Shown piece by piece: positions 31,832-40,478 of a stretch of 64,000 nucleotides of DNA. The stretch's first letter is position 1; the number at the start of each line of letters is the position of its first letter. The stretch is from an uncultured Pseudomonadota bacterium (GTDB lineage: Bacteria; Pseudomonadota; Gammaproteobacteria; Burkholderiales; SG8-39): assembly GCA_903921325.1 (NCBI GenBank), contig CAIXPL010000001.1:1-64000 (forward strand), read 5' to 3'. A program made the position numbers and the translations under genes. The notes under the pieces are model-generated. The model ran no database searches. It worked only from the letters and a program-made list of their open reading frames with translations, and was not told where the DNA came from.

Positions 31832-34459
31832 ATGGGTAAGCGTTCCGAGCGTCGATCTGCAGGTAGCCAGTCAGTACGGGCGCGCGCCTTGCTGACTGAG
31901 TGCCGCGCACTCGCATTGGAAAGTCTGCTTGAGCACCTGAACAATGCGGTGGAGCAACTGGCCGCCGCCGTACTCGCGGCGCGTGCGAACGCTGATCCGA
32001 ATGAGCCGCAAGCACCTCTTTTCAGGGCGATTGAAACGGTCTACAACCATCGCGCCGAATTTGTGGCGGTGTTCGGGCGCGAATATCGAATGCAGCTGGA
32101 TAAGCCTCGCGATGACGAGGTGACCGGGTCTCCTTCGTCGGCCGAACAAATTTTGCTTACTGAAATGGCGCTGATCGAAACCGACGCCATGGATCTGTTG
32201 CTGCTGTCCTCCGACCTGAGCCGCCGTGCGCTCAATCAGATCGAAAGTGACATGGAGGGCTCCGGTGAGCAGTATTGGGCCCTGCGACTGCGGGTCGGGC
32301 AGATCAGCGACAGTGAGTCATTGGATATACGAGATAACCCGCTGGCGGTGCAGCGCATCATGCATGCGCTGGTCGCAGCCTCGGCCACGTATTTTCTCGA
32401 CTATGAACGACGGCGGGCGCTGCTGTTGGGATTGTTGCCTGATCTGGTGACGGGCATCAACGAGTGCTATGTCAGGGTCAATGAGTTCCTGATCAATCAG
32501 GAAGTCCTGCCGTCCATGCTGAGCGCCGTCACTCAAATGATGGCGAGCGGGTTTGAAGTGACCGATGACAGCGCGCGCATGGCCGATGAATCGACCCGCA
32601 ATCTGCGCATGGATATGGCGCTGCAGTCAATGTTGCGGCAGCAGGACAACCCGGCAGCGCGTCTGTGGGCATCGGCTTTGGGCGGTACCGCCAACACGGT
32701 GGCAGAGGGTGCTGATCGCGACGGTCGCTCAGCGGCCGCGCGGCTGCTGGTCAAGGCGAGTTCCGCGTGGAGTGGCGGTGGATGGGGCGGCTATGGCGGG
32801 GGTGGGGGCTATGGCGGAGGCGGTGGGCCGGGGCCCGGTGCACCCGGAGCCTCGATACAAGTCCTGGATTGGATGGCCGCCCATCTGCCCGCTCAAGGGC
32901 AACCCGGATGGAGCGCCGCAGGACCGGCAACGGTGCCCATGGCGGATTACCACAGCGCCGGGGAAGCGGCCCCGCCCGACCAGGCCGATGTTGCCGACCG
33001 GCAGATTCTCAGTGGCGCGGTTGCCGAGTTTTTGGGCCGGGTGGCACGCGGACCGCAGCAAGAGCGCCGCTACGTCGCACAGATGATGGCTGAGCCAGGC
33101 GCCTACATGTTTGAACCGGCCTTGGCCATCCCGCCCTCGTCTGCATTGCTGGAGCGTCTGAATGAGCAGCAGCGATCGGCTGCTGCGAGCGCGCTGTCTG
33201 CACTGGCGCAGGCGCAGTCCGGAGAGGGCGAGGATGCAAGCGCGGTCGAGCTGCCCGAACCCCCGCCCAAGTTTGGATTCGACGAGGCCGTCAAGGCCGA
33301 CGCCGGACCGCTCGATGCCCTGACCGCCGAGTTTGTTCAGGCCTTGTTCGAGTCGCTGGCAGATGATGCGATGATCGGCACCGGCGCGCGCTCTGTGCTC
33401 GCCTTGCTGCAGACCATCGCGGTCAAGTCAGCCATCCTTGATCGCACCTTTTTTGCCAGTCGCAATCATCCGATGCGACGCTTGCTCGACAATTTGACTG
33501 AGGCCGTTCGTGATCCGGATATCGACAGTTCGGACGGATCGGAGTTTGTGGTCGCGTTGAACGATCTGGTCGCCGAGATCAATGAGAAGTTCACCGATGA
33601 TCTGAGCTTGATCGCCCTTGCCGCTGATCAAATCGAGCTGATCAGCGAGCGCTATAAGGTCGATAAGCCCGCCGATCCGGGACCCGATCCGGCGGAGCTC
33701 GAGCGTGTCGAACGCGAACTCGTTGCGGCAACAGAAGTCAACGCAGAGCTAGCGCAGCGGGTGCCCGACGATCTGCTGCCGTTCCTGCGTACCTTTCTGA
33801 TTGACTGGTGGAGTAAAGCGCTGACCCAGTCGTATATCTTTGACAAACTGGATGAGGATTCGTGGGACCACCGGCTCGATACGATCGACAAGCTGGTGTG
33901 GTCGGTCGGCGACGGCGGACCGGACGAGTTGCCACGTCTGCGGGTGATTTTGCCTTTGCTCGTGAAAACGCTGTCGCGTGGCGTCGCCGACGCCGGGATG
34001 CCGGTGATCGAACGAGATGCCTTTTTCGGTAATTTGATGAAGACGCACCGCGATGTCATCGCGCGCTGGCGCGATAAGCACGCCAGCGAGAAATATGCGG
34101 CGGAAGCGCACGAACGCGGTGCGGCGTGGCGCACCGAGGTGGCCGGGCGACCTGTCGCGGTCGACGAGATCGCACTGGATTCCTCAAGCTATGCACATCG
34201 CATGGTCGATGAGCTGGAGATCGGCATCGTACTGGAATTTGTCTCCTCGGACGTGGCGGGTAATGTCATCTGGCAACCGCTGCGACTGTCCTGGATCAGT
34301 CCACGTCGGACGATCTTCCTTTTCACCGCGCGCCTCACCAAGGCGCGCCAGTTGAATCGCGATGCCTTGGCGCAGGGGTTGGACGGCGGCACCGTTCGCT
34401 TGCTGGAGCGCGGCAATTCGTTTCTCGATCGCTCGATCGAGGCAGTCATCCGGGTCTGA
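31832..34459 (+). CDS. DUF1631 family protein
   Basis: An 875-residue, largely helical and acidic cytosolic protein without signal peptide or membrane segments. The C-terminal part, with FLRTFLIDWWSKALTQ and then PLRLSWISPRRTIFLF, is the conserved core of the DUF1631 family of beta- and gammaproteobacteria. That family has no proven function; the final region looks a little like a PilZ-type barrel (RLSWISP...LFTAR), which is inference only. A glycine-rich insert with Trp and Tyr lies at about residues 313-336, splitting the N- and C-terminal parts. Single gene, flanked by a CitE-type gene and a luciferase-like gene five bases downstream. TTTTTTT at about 31755 may mark the end of the previous message. 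Confidence 0.85.
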   Translation: MGKRSERRSAGSQSVRARALLTECRALALESLLEHLNNAVEQLAAAVLAARANADPNEPQAPLFRAIETVYNHRAEFVAVFGREYRMQLDKPRDDEVTGSPSSAEQILLTEMALIETDAMDLLLLSSDLSRRALNQIESDMEGSGEQYWALRLRVGQISDSESLDIRDNPLAVQRIMHALVAASATYFLDYERRRALLLGLLPDLVTGINECYVRVNEFLINQEVLPSMLSAVTQMMASGFEVTDDSARMADESTRNLRMDMALQSMLRQQDNPAARLWASALGGTANTVAEGADRDGRSAAARLLVKASSAWSGGGWGGYGGGGGYGGGGGPGPGAPGASIQVLDWMAAHLPAQGQPGWSAAGPATVPMADYHSAGEAAPPDQADVADRQILSGAVAEFLGRVARGPQQERRYVAQMMAEPGAYMFEPALAIPPSSALLERLNEQQRSAAASALSALAQAQSGEGEDASAVELPEPPPKFGFDEAVKADAGPLDALTAEFVQALFESLADDAMIGTGARSVLALLQTIAVKSAILDRTFFASRNHPMRRLLDNLTEAVRDPDIDSSDGSEFVVALNDLVAEINEKFTDDLSLIALAADQIELISERYKVDKPADPGPDPAELERVERELVAATEVNAELAQRVPDDLLPFLRTFLIDWWSKALTQSYIFDKLDEDSWDHRLDTIDKLVWSVGDGGPDELPRLRVILPLLVKTLSRGVADAGMPVIERDAFFGNLMKTHRDVIARWRDKHASEKYAAEAHERGAAWRTEVAGRPVAVDEIALDSSSYAHRMVDELEIGIVLEFVSSDVAGNVIWQPLRLSWISPRRTIFLFTARLTKARQLNRDALAQGLDGGTVRLLERGNSFLDRSIEAVIRV

Positions 34460-34464
34460 GCTCT

Positions 34465-35589
34465 ATGACACCACCGTTGTCACTGCAAGACAGGCTTGCG
34501 TTCCGCAATGGCAATCGCCTGAAACTGGGTTTGTTTGGCGCCAACTGCTCATCGGGTCGGGCGGTGACCATGGTCGATGAGCGTTGGTCGGCACAATGGC
34601 CCGATATGCTGCGCCTCGCACGCATGGCCGATGAGGCCGGACTGGAGTTCCTGCTGCCGATTGGGCGCTGGAAAGGCTACGGCGGGGATACCGACTATCA
34701 GGGGTCGACCTTTGAAACCGTCAATTGGGCGAGTGCATTGCTGGCCAGCACCCGCCGTATCGGCGTGTTCGGGACGGTGCATGCTCCGCTCATTCATCCG
34801 GTGATCGCCGCCAAGGAATTTGTCACTGCGGACCATGTTGGGGAGGGTCGCTTCGGACTCAACGTCGTGTGTGGCTGGAACGAGGGCGAGTTCGAGATGT
34901 TCGGTGTCAAGCAGCGCGACCATGAAGCGCGCTACGACTACGCGCAGGAATGGCTCGATGCGGTGAAGGCGATGTGGACTCGTACTGACGAGTTCGACAT
35001 CAACGGCCGCTACCTGCAGTTAAAGGGTGTGCGGGCGTGGCCCAAGCCCTATGGCGGCAGCCGGCCAATGATCATGAATGCGGGTGCGTCGGCGGTCGGG
35101 CAGGATTTTGCGATACGCAATTGCGATGCGCTGTTTCGCGCGGTCAAGCATTCAGGACTCGGCGAGGCGCGCTCCCAGGTGGCCGAAGTACGCGAACGGG
35201 CACGCCAAGCCGGACGCGAGTTGAGTGTCTATACGATCGGGGTGATGACCTGTCGGCCCACGCGTGCGCAGGCGCGTGAGTACTACGAACATTGCACGCT
35301 CGAGCAGGCCGACTGGTCGGCGGTTGACAGCATCATGGCATTGCAACAAATCAATCCCGCTGACTATAGCGAGGAAGCGTTTCGCAAGGTGAGGCGTGAT
35401 TTTGCCAATGGCCTGTCGGGATTCACCCTGATCGGCGATCCGGATGATGTCGCCAATGACCTGGCGAGTTTGCACGAAGCAGGTTTTGCCGGCGTTGCGC
35501 TGTCGATGGTGAATTACGGGCTTGAACTGCCGTATTTCTGCGACGAAGTCTTGCCGCGGTTGGTACGCAAGGGCTTGCGCGTTTCCTAA
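34465..35589 (+). CDS. LLM-class flavin-dependent monooxygenase (RutA/SsuD-like)
   Basis: A 374-residue luciferase-like flavoprotein. LKLGLFGANCSSGRA at about residues 20-34, IGRWKGYGGDTDYQGSTFE, and LNVVCGWNEGEFEMFG at about 133-148 are shared with pyrimidine oxygenase RutA and dibenzothiophene-sulfone/alkanesulfonate monooxygenases. It uses FMNH2 from a separate reductase. It starts five bases after the DUF1631 stop, with no hydrolase partner, and is more distant from the other two luciferase-like proteins in the window than they are from each other. No other rut genes are present, so pyrimidine breakdown is not supported. Confidence 0.86.
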   Translation: MTPPLSLQDRLAFRNGNRLKLGLFGANCSSGRAVTMVDERWSAQWPDMLRLARMADEAGLEFLLPIGRWKGYGGDTDYQGSTFETVNWASALLASTRRIGVFGTVHAPLIHPVIAAKEFVTADHVGEGRFGLNVVCGWNEGEFEMFGVKQRDHEARYDYAQEWLDAVKAMWTRTDEFDINGRYLQLKGVRAWPKPYGGSRPMIMNAGASAVGQDFAIRNCDALFRAVKHSGLGEARSQVAEVRERARQAGRELSVYTIGVMTCRPTRAQAREYYEHCTLEQADWSAVDSIMALQQINPADYSEEAFRKVRRDFANGLSGFTLIGDPDDVANDLASLHEAGFAGVALSMVNYGLELPYFCDEVLPRLVRKGLRVS

Positions 35590-35676
35590 GCGTGTAGGAT
35601 GGCGGCGCGGCGCAGCGACCGCTTGACGTTGCGGCCCTGCCCGATCACCTAAAACAATCGAATGTCAGGAGACACC

Positions 35677-36204
35677 ATGTCAATGCGCGCCACAATACTT
35701 GCTCTACTTACGTTGGGTCTTTTCAGTGCTCAGGCGAGCGCGCAAAGTCCTACGCCGCCCGCCAATCCACTGGATGCAGTACCCGAGGTGATGCCCTTTG
35801 ACGTGCCCTACGGTGCCCCCATTTCACTCGATCGGGCCGATGCGCTGATCAACGCTGCGATGGCCGAAGCAAAGAAACGCAACTGGAAGATGAACATTGC
35901 AGTGGTCGATAGCGGCGGCAATCTGGTGACCTTCAAGCGCATGGATGGCGCGCAATACGCATCCATTGCAATCGCCGAACATAAAGCGCGTGCCGCAGTG
36001 ACGTTCCGTCGTGAGACCAAGCTGCTCGAGGATGCTATTCAGCGCTTTGCTTATATCGGCACACTCGATGGCGTCATTGCCTCGCGTGGTGGTATCCCGC
36101 TCGTGGTCGATGGCAAGATGATTGGTGCCATTGGATGCTCCGGCGGCACCGGTTCGCAGGACGAGGTTTCCTGCCGCGCTGGAGTGGCCGCACTGGCCCA
36201 TTGA
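35677..36204 (+). CDS. secreted GlcG/HbpS-like heme-binding family protein
   Basis: A 175-residue exported protein. The signal peptide MSMRATILALLTLGLFSAQASA ends near residue 22. Then comes the GlcG/HbpS alpha-beta fold: DRADALINAAMAEAKKRNW, MNIAVVDSGGNLVTFKRMD, and a C-terminal GGIPLVVDGKMIGAIGCSG. Members bind heme or small acids; function here is unknown. AGGAGA five bases before 35677 decides that start over the ATG at 35662. It is convergent with the FAD monooxygenase gene and 87 bases downstream of the luciferase-like gene. Confidence 0.85.
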   Translation: MSMRATILALLTLGLFSAQASAQSPTPPANPLDAVPEVMPFDVPYGAPISLDRADALINAAMAEAKKRNWKMNIAVVDSGGNLVTFKRMDGAQYASIAIAEHKARAAVTFRRETKLLEDAIQRFAYIGTLDGVIASRGGIPLVVDGKMIGAIGCSGGTGSQDEVSCRAGVAALAH

Positions 36205-36289
36205 ACGGTGTCATGCCGGCGGTCGCCCCGCGCACGCACGCGTCGAGCTGATTCGAGTGACCGGCGCGCGCTACAAGCGGGACGGTCGC

Positions 36290-37438
36290 TTAGCGGGCAG
36301 GCGGAGCGGGCGTGTCCGGATGCTGCGCCTCCCAGGCTGCCGCCAGTCGCGGGTCCATGCGCTTGATGGCCGCATGGCTCACCCGGCCGGTGCGGCGCAT
36401 ATAGGCATAGGCAAAGTCTGTCGGATTCAAGGGCATATGTTCAGCCATCTGCTCGTACCAGTGCAGACTCACCCTGGCGGCCTCCATGATCTTGTGCATT
36501 GCCGGCGCCCTGGATTGCTCGAACAGGTGCAGGGCCTGCGCGATATCGCGGGTCGAACGCAGCGCCTTGGCGAGGGCGATGGCATCCTCCATCGCCATGC
36601 GGGTACCCGAGCCGATCGAAAAATGCACGGTGCGCAAAGCGTCTCCCAGCAGCACCAGATTGTCATGGCTCCAGTGTTCATTGGATATGGCAGGAAAGCG
36701 GCGCCAGTGGGAATGGTTGGAAATAATCGGGTGACCTTGCAGGTCCTCGGCAAAGACCTGTTCGCACAGGGCAATGGTGTCTTGCGGACTCATCGTCGCA
36801 AAGCCTGCGCGCTGCCAGGTAGCGGCATCAACTTCGACAAGGAACGTGCTCATGTCTGCGCTGTAGCGATAGTGATGGGCGCAGAAAACGCCGAGCGGGG
36901 TTTCGCGGAAAGTGAGGGTGAGGGTGTCGAATACACGTGAAGTGCCGTACCAGATGAACTGGTTGGTATGCCATTCGGTGCGCGTGCCCAACTGCGCTTC
37001 ATGCTGCTGTCGCAGCAGCGAAAATGCGCCATCGGTTGCCAGCACCAGATCGGCCTCGGGCAGTACATCGAGTGAGCGTATGTCGGTCTCGAACTGAATG
37101 GTCACGCCGAGTGATTCCGCATGGTGGTAGAGCAGTTGCAGCAGTTCAAGGCGTCCGATCGAGGCAAATCCGTTGCCCGCGATGGCCACCCGCTCGCCGC
37201 GGTGAACGACGGCCAGATCACTCCAGCTTTGCATGTGCGGGATCAGGTACTGATACATGGCCTCGTCATCGGCGCGCAGGAATTCCAGCGCACGATCGGA
37301 GAACACAACACCAAATCCCCAGGTGGCATCGCGTCGATTGCGCTCATAGATGACAATGTCGTGGGATGGGTCATGCGCCTTGGCGAGTGCTGCAAAGTAC
37401 AGGCCAGCGGGTCCCGCCCCAACAATTCGAATTTTCAT
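36290..37438 (-). CDS. FAD-dependent aryl-CoA monooxygenase-like protein
   Basis: A 382-residue flavoprotein hydroxylase. The Rossmann motif G-A-G-P-A-G is at residues 7-12, and GDALRTVHFSIGSGTRMAMED near residue 272 (the FAD ribityl motif, cited here in part as GDALRTVHFSIGSG) is characteristic of salicylyl-CoA 5-hydroxylase and 2-aminobenzoyl-CoA monooxygenase. Those are often twice as long with a fused old-yellow-enzyme domain; here only the hydroxylase half exists. It is the last gene of the run beginning with the Liv-type transporter and an MFS gene, so it probably oxidises what they import. A CoA ligase is not in the run. The specific substrate is inference. Confidence 0.8.
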   Translation of the reverse strand: MKIRIVGAGPAGLYFAALAKAHDPSHDIVIYERNRRDATWGFGVVFSDRALEFLRADDEAMYQYLIPHMQSWSDLAVVHRGERVAIAGNGFASIGRLELLQLLYHHAESLGVTIQFETDIRSLDVLPEADLVLATDGAFSLLRQQHEAQLGTRTEWHTNQFIWYGTSRVFDTLTLTFRETPLGVFCAHHYRYSADMSTFLVEVDAATWQRAGFATMSPQDTIALCEQVFAEDLQGHPIISNHSHWRRFPAISNEHWSHDNLVLLGDALRTVHFSIGSGTRMAMEDAIALAKALRSTRDIAQALHLFEQSRAPAMHKIMEAARVSLHWYEQMAEHMPLNPTDFAYAYMRRTGRVSHAAIKRMDPRLAAAWEAQHPDTPAPPAR

Positions 37439-37546
37439 GGTGCAGATCCTCTGCGCTGTTTCCGATGATGCATGCTTGCGTACGAGTGTGCGGGAGTACG
37501 AGTGCGGGTGTGTCGGCGGGCCGGTTGCGGGATCTGGCTGCCGTAC

Positions 37547-38776
37547 CTAGGCTGCCGTGCCTGAGCGTACTGCGAGGTTGGTACGGCGGTAGCGATAGGC
37601 AAATCCGGCACCCATACAGAACAAGGCGAGGCCACAGACGGCAAAGATGGCGACCGGATTCAACCGCTGCACCAGTATGCCGATGAGACTCGCGCCCACG
37701 GACTGTCCGAGAAAGAAGACCGCAGCAAACAAGGCGACCGCGACGCCCCGATGTTGCACTGACATTTGAATGGCACTGGATTGCAGGGTGTTGTGCATCA
37801 TGTAGAACCCAAATCCGCCGATGACACTGCAGGTGACCGGCGCAACATACCCCGGGAGCAGGCACACCGCGGGCAACGCGATAGCCATCACGCATCCACC
37901 GATCATGGCGGTGACCGATTCCGGCAGGCGACTGACAATGGGACGGGCCAGCGCGCTATAGGCGAGCCCGCCGAGCGCGAGTGACATGGTGACACTGCCT
38001 GCCAGTGTGAGTGACAGATCGTTACGTACATGCAGCAGTGTTGGAACAAAGGCATAGGCGCCATAGAAGAAAAATCCCTCGATGAACGCAGCAGTCAAAA
38101 CCACTTGTGACCAGCGTCCACGGAAAATCACCATCATTGACAGCACTGCACTTGTCACAGTGCGCGGCGTGGTAACTGCACTGGCTTGACTGTTCAGCAA
38201 TCCAGTTCGTGCATGTCGGTAGAGCAGCACACAGATGCCGGCAAACCAGGCGGCCAGTGCCCATAGCGGGAGCCGCCAGCTGAAATGCTCAGCGGCAAAG
38301 CCGCCCATGAATGTCCCGCTGGCCATGCCGCAGATTTGTGCGCTCAGAAATCGCGCAAGGACGGTACGGCGTTGCTCATAGGGCACCGCGTCGCCGATCC
38401 AGGCGAGGGCAAGCGGCACGATGCCGGCGGCGGTTGCCCCGGCGCAGAATCGAGCGGCGATCAACCCCGTCAATGTCGGGGCGAGCGCGCACATCAACGT
38501 GCTGATGGCACAGGCGGCAGTGAGCAGATTGATCAGCCGGAATTTGCCGAAACGATCGCCCAGGGGGCCGTAGAACAGCTGCATCACCCCATAGCCGGCG
38601 GCAAATGCAGTAATGGCATGGGCTGCCTGCATCACCGGAGCATCGAAGGTCTGGGCAATCCGCGGCAATTCGGCATCGATCACTCGTACCGATGCCGAAC
38701 TGGCAAACGCGGCCAGTCCGAGAAGCACGATGGCTCGATGACTGGAGGTCTGCGTGTCCGCGGCGGGTTGGTCCAT
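37547..38776 (-). CDS. MFS transporter
   Basis: A 409-residue major facilitator protein with about twelve membrane segments. The loop 2-3 signature GPLGDRFGKFR is at residues 70-80. The overall pattern fits the drug:proton antiporter DHA1 group, although aromatic-acid importers look similar. It is placed three bases after the LivF-type gene and 108 bases ahead of the FAD monooxygenase, so it shares the run. It could export a toxic intermediate or provide a second uptake route. Confidence 0.87.
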   Translation of the reverse strand: MDQPAADTQTSSHRAIVLLGLAAFASSASVRVIDAELPRIAQTFDAPVMQAAHAITAFAAGYGVMQLFYGPLGDRFGKFRLINLLTAACAISTLMCALAPTLTGLIAARFCAGATAAGIVPLALAWIGDAVPYEQRRTVLARFLSAQICGMASGTFMGGFAAEHFSWRLPLWALAAWFAGICVLLYRHARTGLLNSQASAVTTPRTVTSAVLSMMVIFRGRWSQVVLTAAFIEGFFFYGAYAFVPTLLHVRNDLSLTLAGSVTMSLALGGLAYSALARPIVSRLPESVTAMIGGCVMAIALPAVCLLPGYVAPVTCSVIGGFGFYMMHNTLQSSAIQMSVQHRGVAVALFAAVFFLGQSVGASLIGILVQRLNPVAIFAVCGLALFCMGAGFAYRYRRTNLAVRSGTAA

Positions 38777-38779
38777 CGA

Positions 38780-39670
38780 TCAGACGCCAAGCAACCGCTG
38801 TCTGAGTTCGGGTTGTTCGCGCAGTGCGTCGGCTGCGCCAGAAAACGCTGTGCGGCCTTTCACCAGAATTTGAATTCGATCGGCAAGCGCGCTCAGGGCA
38901 GCGAAGTTCTTGTCCACAATGATGGTCGCGATGCCACTTTGGCGAATCTGCGCCACGATGCGCCAGATTTCGCGCGCCACCAGCGGTGCCAGCCCTTCGG
39001 TGGCTTCGTCCAGGATCAGCAACTCGGGATTGGTCATCAGTGCGCGTCCTATGGTGAGCATTTGTTGTTCACCTCCCGATAACTGGGCACCACCGTGAGC
39101 GAGTCGCTCGCGTAGACGCGGAAAGCAGTCCATCACACGCTCAAAAGTCCAGTCCGCTTGACCATGGCGGCCTGCGCGTGCTGCCATGATCAGATTTTCC
39201 TTAACTGACAGGTTCGGAAAAATGCCGCGGCCTTCGGGCACATAGGCGATGCCTGCGCGTGCGATCTGGAACGGGGCGGCCGTGGTCATGTTGGTTCCCA
39301 TGACATGAACTTGGCCACCGGTGGCACGCACCAGACCGAGCATGGTGCGAAGCAGGGTGCTTTTACCCATTCCGTTACGACCCATCAAGGCGACGGTTTC
39401 GGCCCGCGCGATCTGAAAGTCGATTCCGTGCAGGATATGGCTGGCACCATAGTGACTGTGCAGGTCGGTTGCCTGGAGCAGGTAGCCCGCGCCACGCCCA
39501 ACAGCACTCCCCACCCACGCGCCTACACCCACACCTGCGCCTCGCGCCGCGCCTACACCCACACCGACGTTCACGTCCGCGCCTGTGCCTGCGCCTGTGC
39601 CTGTGCCTGCGGCCGCGGCAGGGGAGGCCTGTGCGCTGTGCGGCAACGGGGGACTTGCGAACTCAGCCAT
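38780..39670 (-). CDS. branched-chain-type ABC transporter ATPase (LivF-like) with low-complexity N-terminus
   Basis: A 296-residue ATPase. Walker A GRNGMGKST is at 97-105, the signature LSGGEQQ and Walker B LLILDEATEGL follow. The conserved part begins only near residue 63 (YLLQATDLHSHYG); before it are about 45 residues made almost only of Gly, Ala, Val and Thr. LivF proteins normally lack this and are about 235 residues. The ATG at 39670 overlaps the LivG-type stop by eight bases and is the natural start; no better internal start was seen. The gene belongs to the HMGF transporter run from 43818 to 38780. Confidence 0.88.
   Translation of the reverse strand: MAEFASPPLPHSAQASPAAAAGTGTGAGTGADVNVGVGVGAARGAGVGVGAWVGSAVGRGAGYLLQATDLHSHYGASHILHGIDFQIARAETVALMGRNGMGKSTLLRTMLGLVRATGGQVHVMGTNMTTAAPFQIARAGIAYVPEGRGIFPNLSVKENLIMAARAGRHGQADWTFERVMDCFPRLRERLAHGGAQLSGGEQQMLTIGRALMTNPELLILDEATEGLAPLVAREIWRIVAQIRQSGIATIIVDKNFAALSALADRIQILVKGRTAFSGAADALREQPELRQRLLGV
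39485..39619. repeat. low-complexity hexamer-rich tract inside the livF-like gene
   Basis: The plus strand shows runs of GCCTGT/GCCTGC and two copies of CGCGCCTACACCCACACC (about 39519 and 39549). On the coding strand this gives alternating Gly with Ala, Val or Thr. Repeat units are multiples of three or six, so length changes would lengthen or shorten the leader without shifting the frame. Confidence 0.8.
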
Positions 39671-40478
39671 GAGTGATCTCATCGACTCCAAGGTAGGCCG
39701 CCTGCACGGCAGGGCTCGCGCGTATGGCATCGGGCGCGCCGGACTCGAGCACATTGCCGTTGACCATCACCGTGAGTCTGTCTGCCAGCGCGAAGACCGC
39801 GTCCATGTCGTGTTCGATCAGCAGAATCGCGTGATTGCCACGTAACCGGTTGAGCAGCGCGACCACCTGGGCCGACTCTTCAGCGCCCATTCCGGCCAGC
39901 GGTTCATCGAGCAGGAGCACCTTTGGAGCCGTCGCCAGGGTCATGGCAATTTCGACCTGTCGCTGGGCGCCGTGTGAGAGCGTCGCAACAATGCACTCAC
40001 TGGCCGCCTCCAGGCCGGTCGCCACCAGGGCAGCCAATGCTCTCTGGTTGATCTCCCGGTTACTGGTGGCGGGTCGAAAAAAGCGCATGGAAGAGCCGGC
40101 CCGGGATTGTGCGGCCAGGCGGCAGTTTTCAAATACGCTCAGGGGCGCAAAGATGTTGGTCTTTTGATAGCTGCGCCCAAGGCCGCGCTGCGATCGCTGC
40201 GCGGGGTCTTGGGCTGTGACATCCTCGCCGTCGAGAAGCACCTTGCCCGAGCTGGGCACGAGCTCCCCTGACAGCAGATTGATCAGGGTCGATTTGCCCG
40301 CGCCGTTGGGACCGATGACGGCGTGAATCTGCCCGGAATGGCACTGAATGCTGACCTGGTTGACTGCCGTGAGTCCCCCAAAGTGGCGGGTCAGCGACTC
40401 CGTCGCGAGAGCAGGGTGGCCCGCACCGGGTCGGCTCGCCGTGAGCGCAGCGTGATCGTTGCCGCGGGGCTGATTCAT
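39663..40478 (-). CDS. branched-chain-type ABC transporter ATPase (LivG-like)
   Basis: A 271-residue ATPase with Walker A GPNGAGKST at 56-64, signature LSHGAQRQVEIAM (LSHG in place of LSGG, common in LivG) and Walker B VLLLDEPLAGMG. The ATG at 40478 overlaps the LivM-type stop by four bases (ATGA); the upstream open reading is the shadow of livM. It pairs with the LivF-like ATPase to power import of a hydrophobic amino acid, amide or aromatic acid. Confidence 0.92.
   Translation of the reverse strand: MNQPRGNDHAALTASRPGAGHPALATESLTRHFGGLTAVNQVSIQCHSGQIHAVIGPNGAGKSTLINLLSGELVPSSGKVLLDGEDVTAQDPAQRSQRGLGRSYQKTNIFAPLSVFENCRLAAQSRAGSSMRFFRPATSNREINQRALAALVATGLEAASECIVATLSHGAQRQVEIAMTLATAPKVLLLDEPLAGMGAEESAQVVALLNRLRGNHAILLIEHDMDAVFALADRLTVMVNGNVLESGAPDAIRASPAVQAAYLGVDEITHG

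Noticed and set aside
34465-35589. Rut pyrimidine degradation operon
   Set aside because: Only the RutA-like protein is present; no RutB, C, D, E, F or G neighbours.
36205-36289. Terminator between the GlcG-like and FAD monooxygenase genes
   Set aside because: GCCGG and CCGGC elements are there but do not pair into a clean stem and have no U-run.
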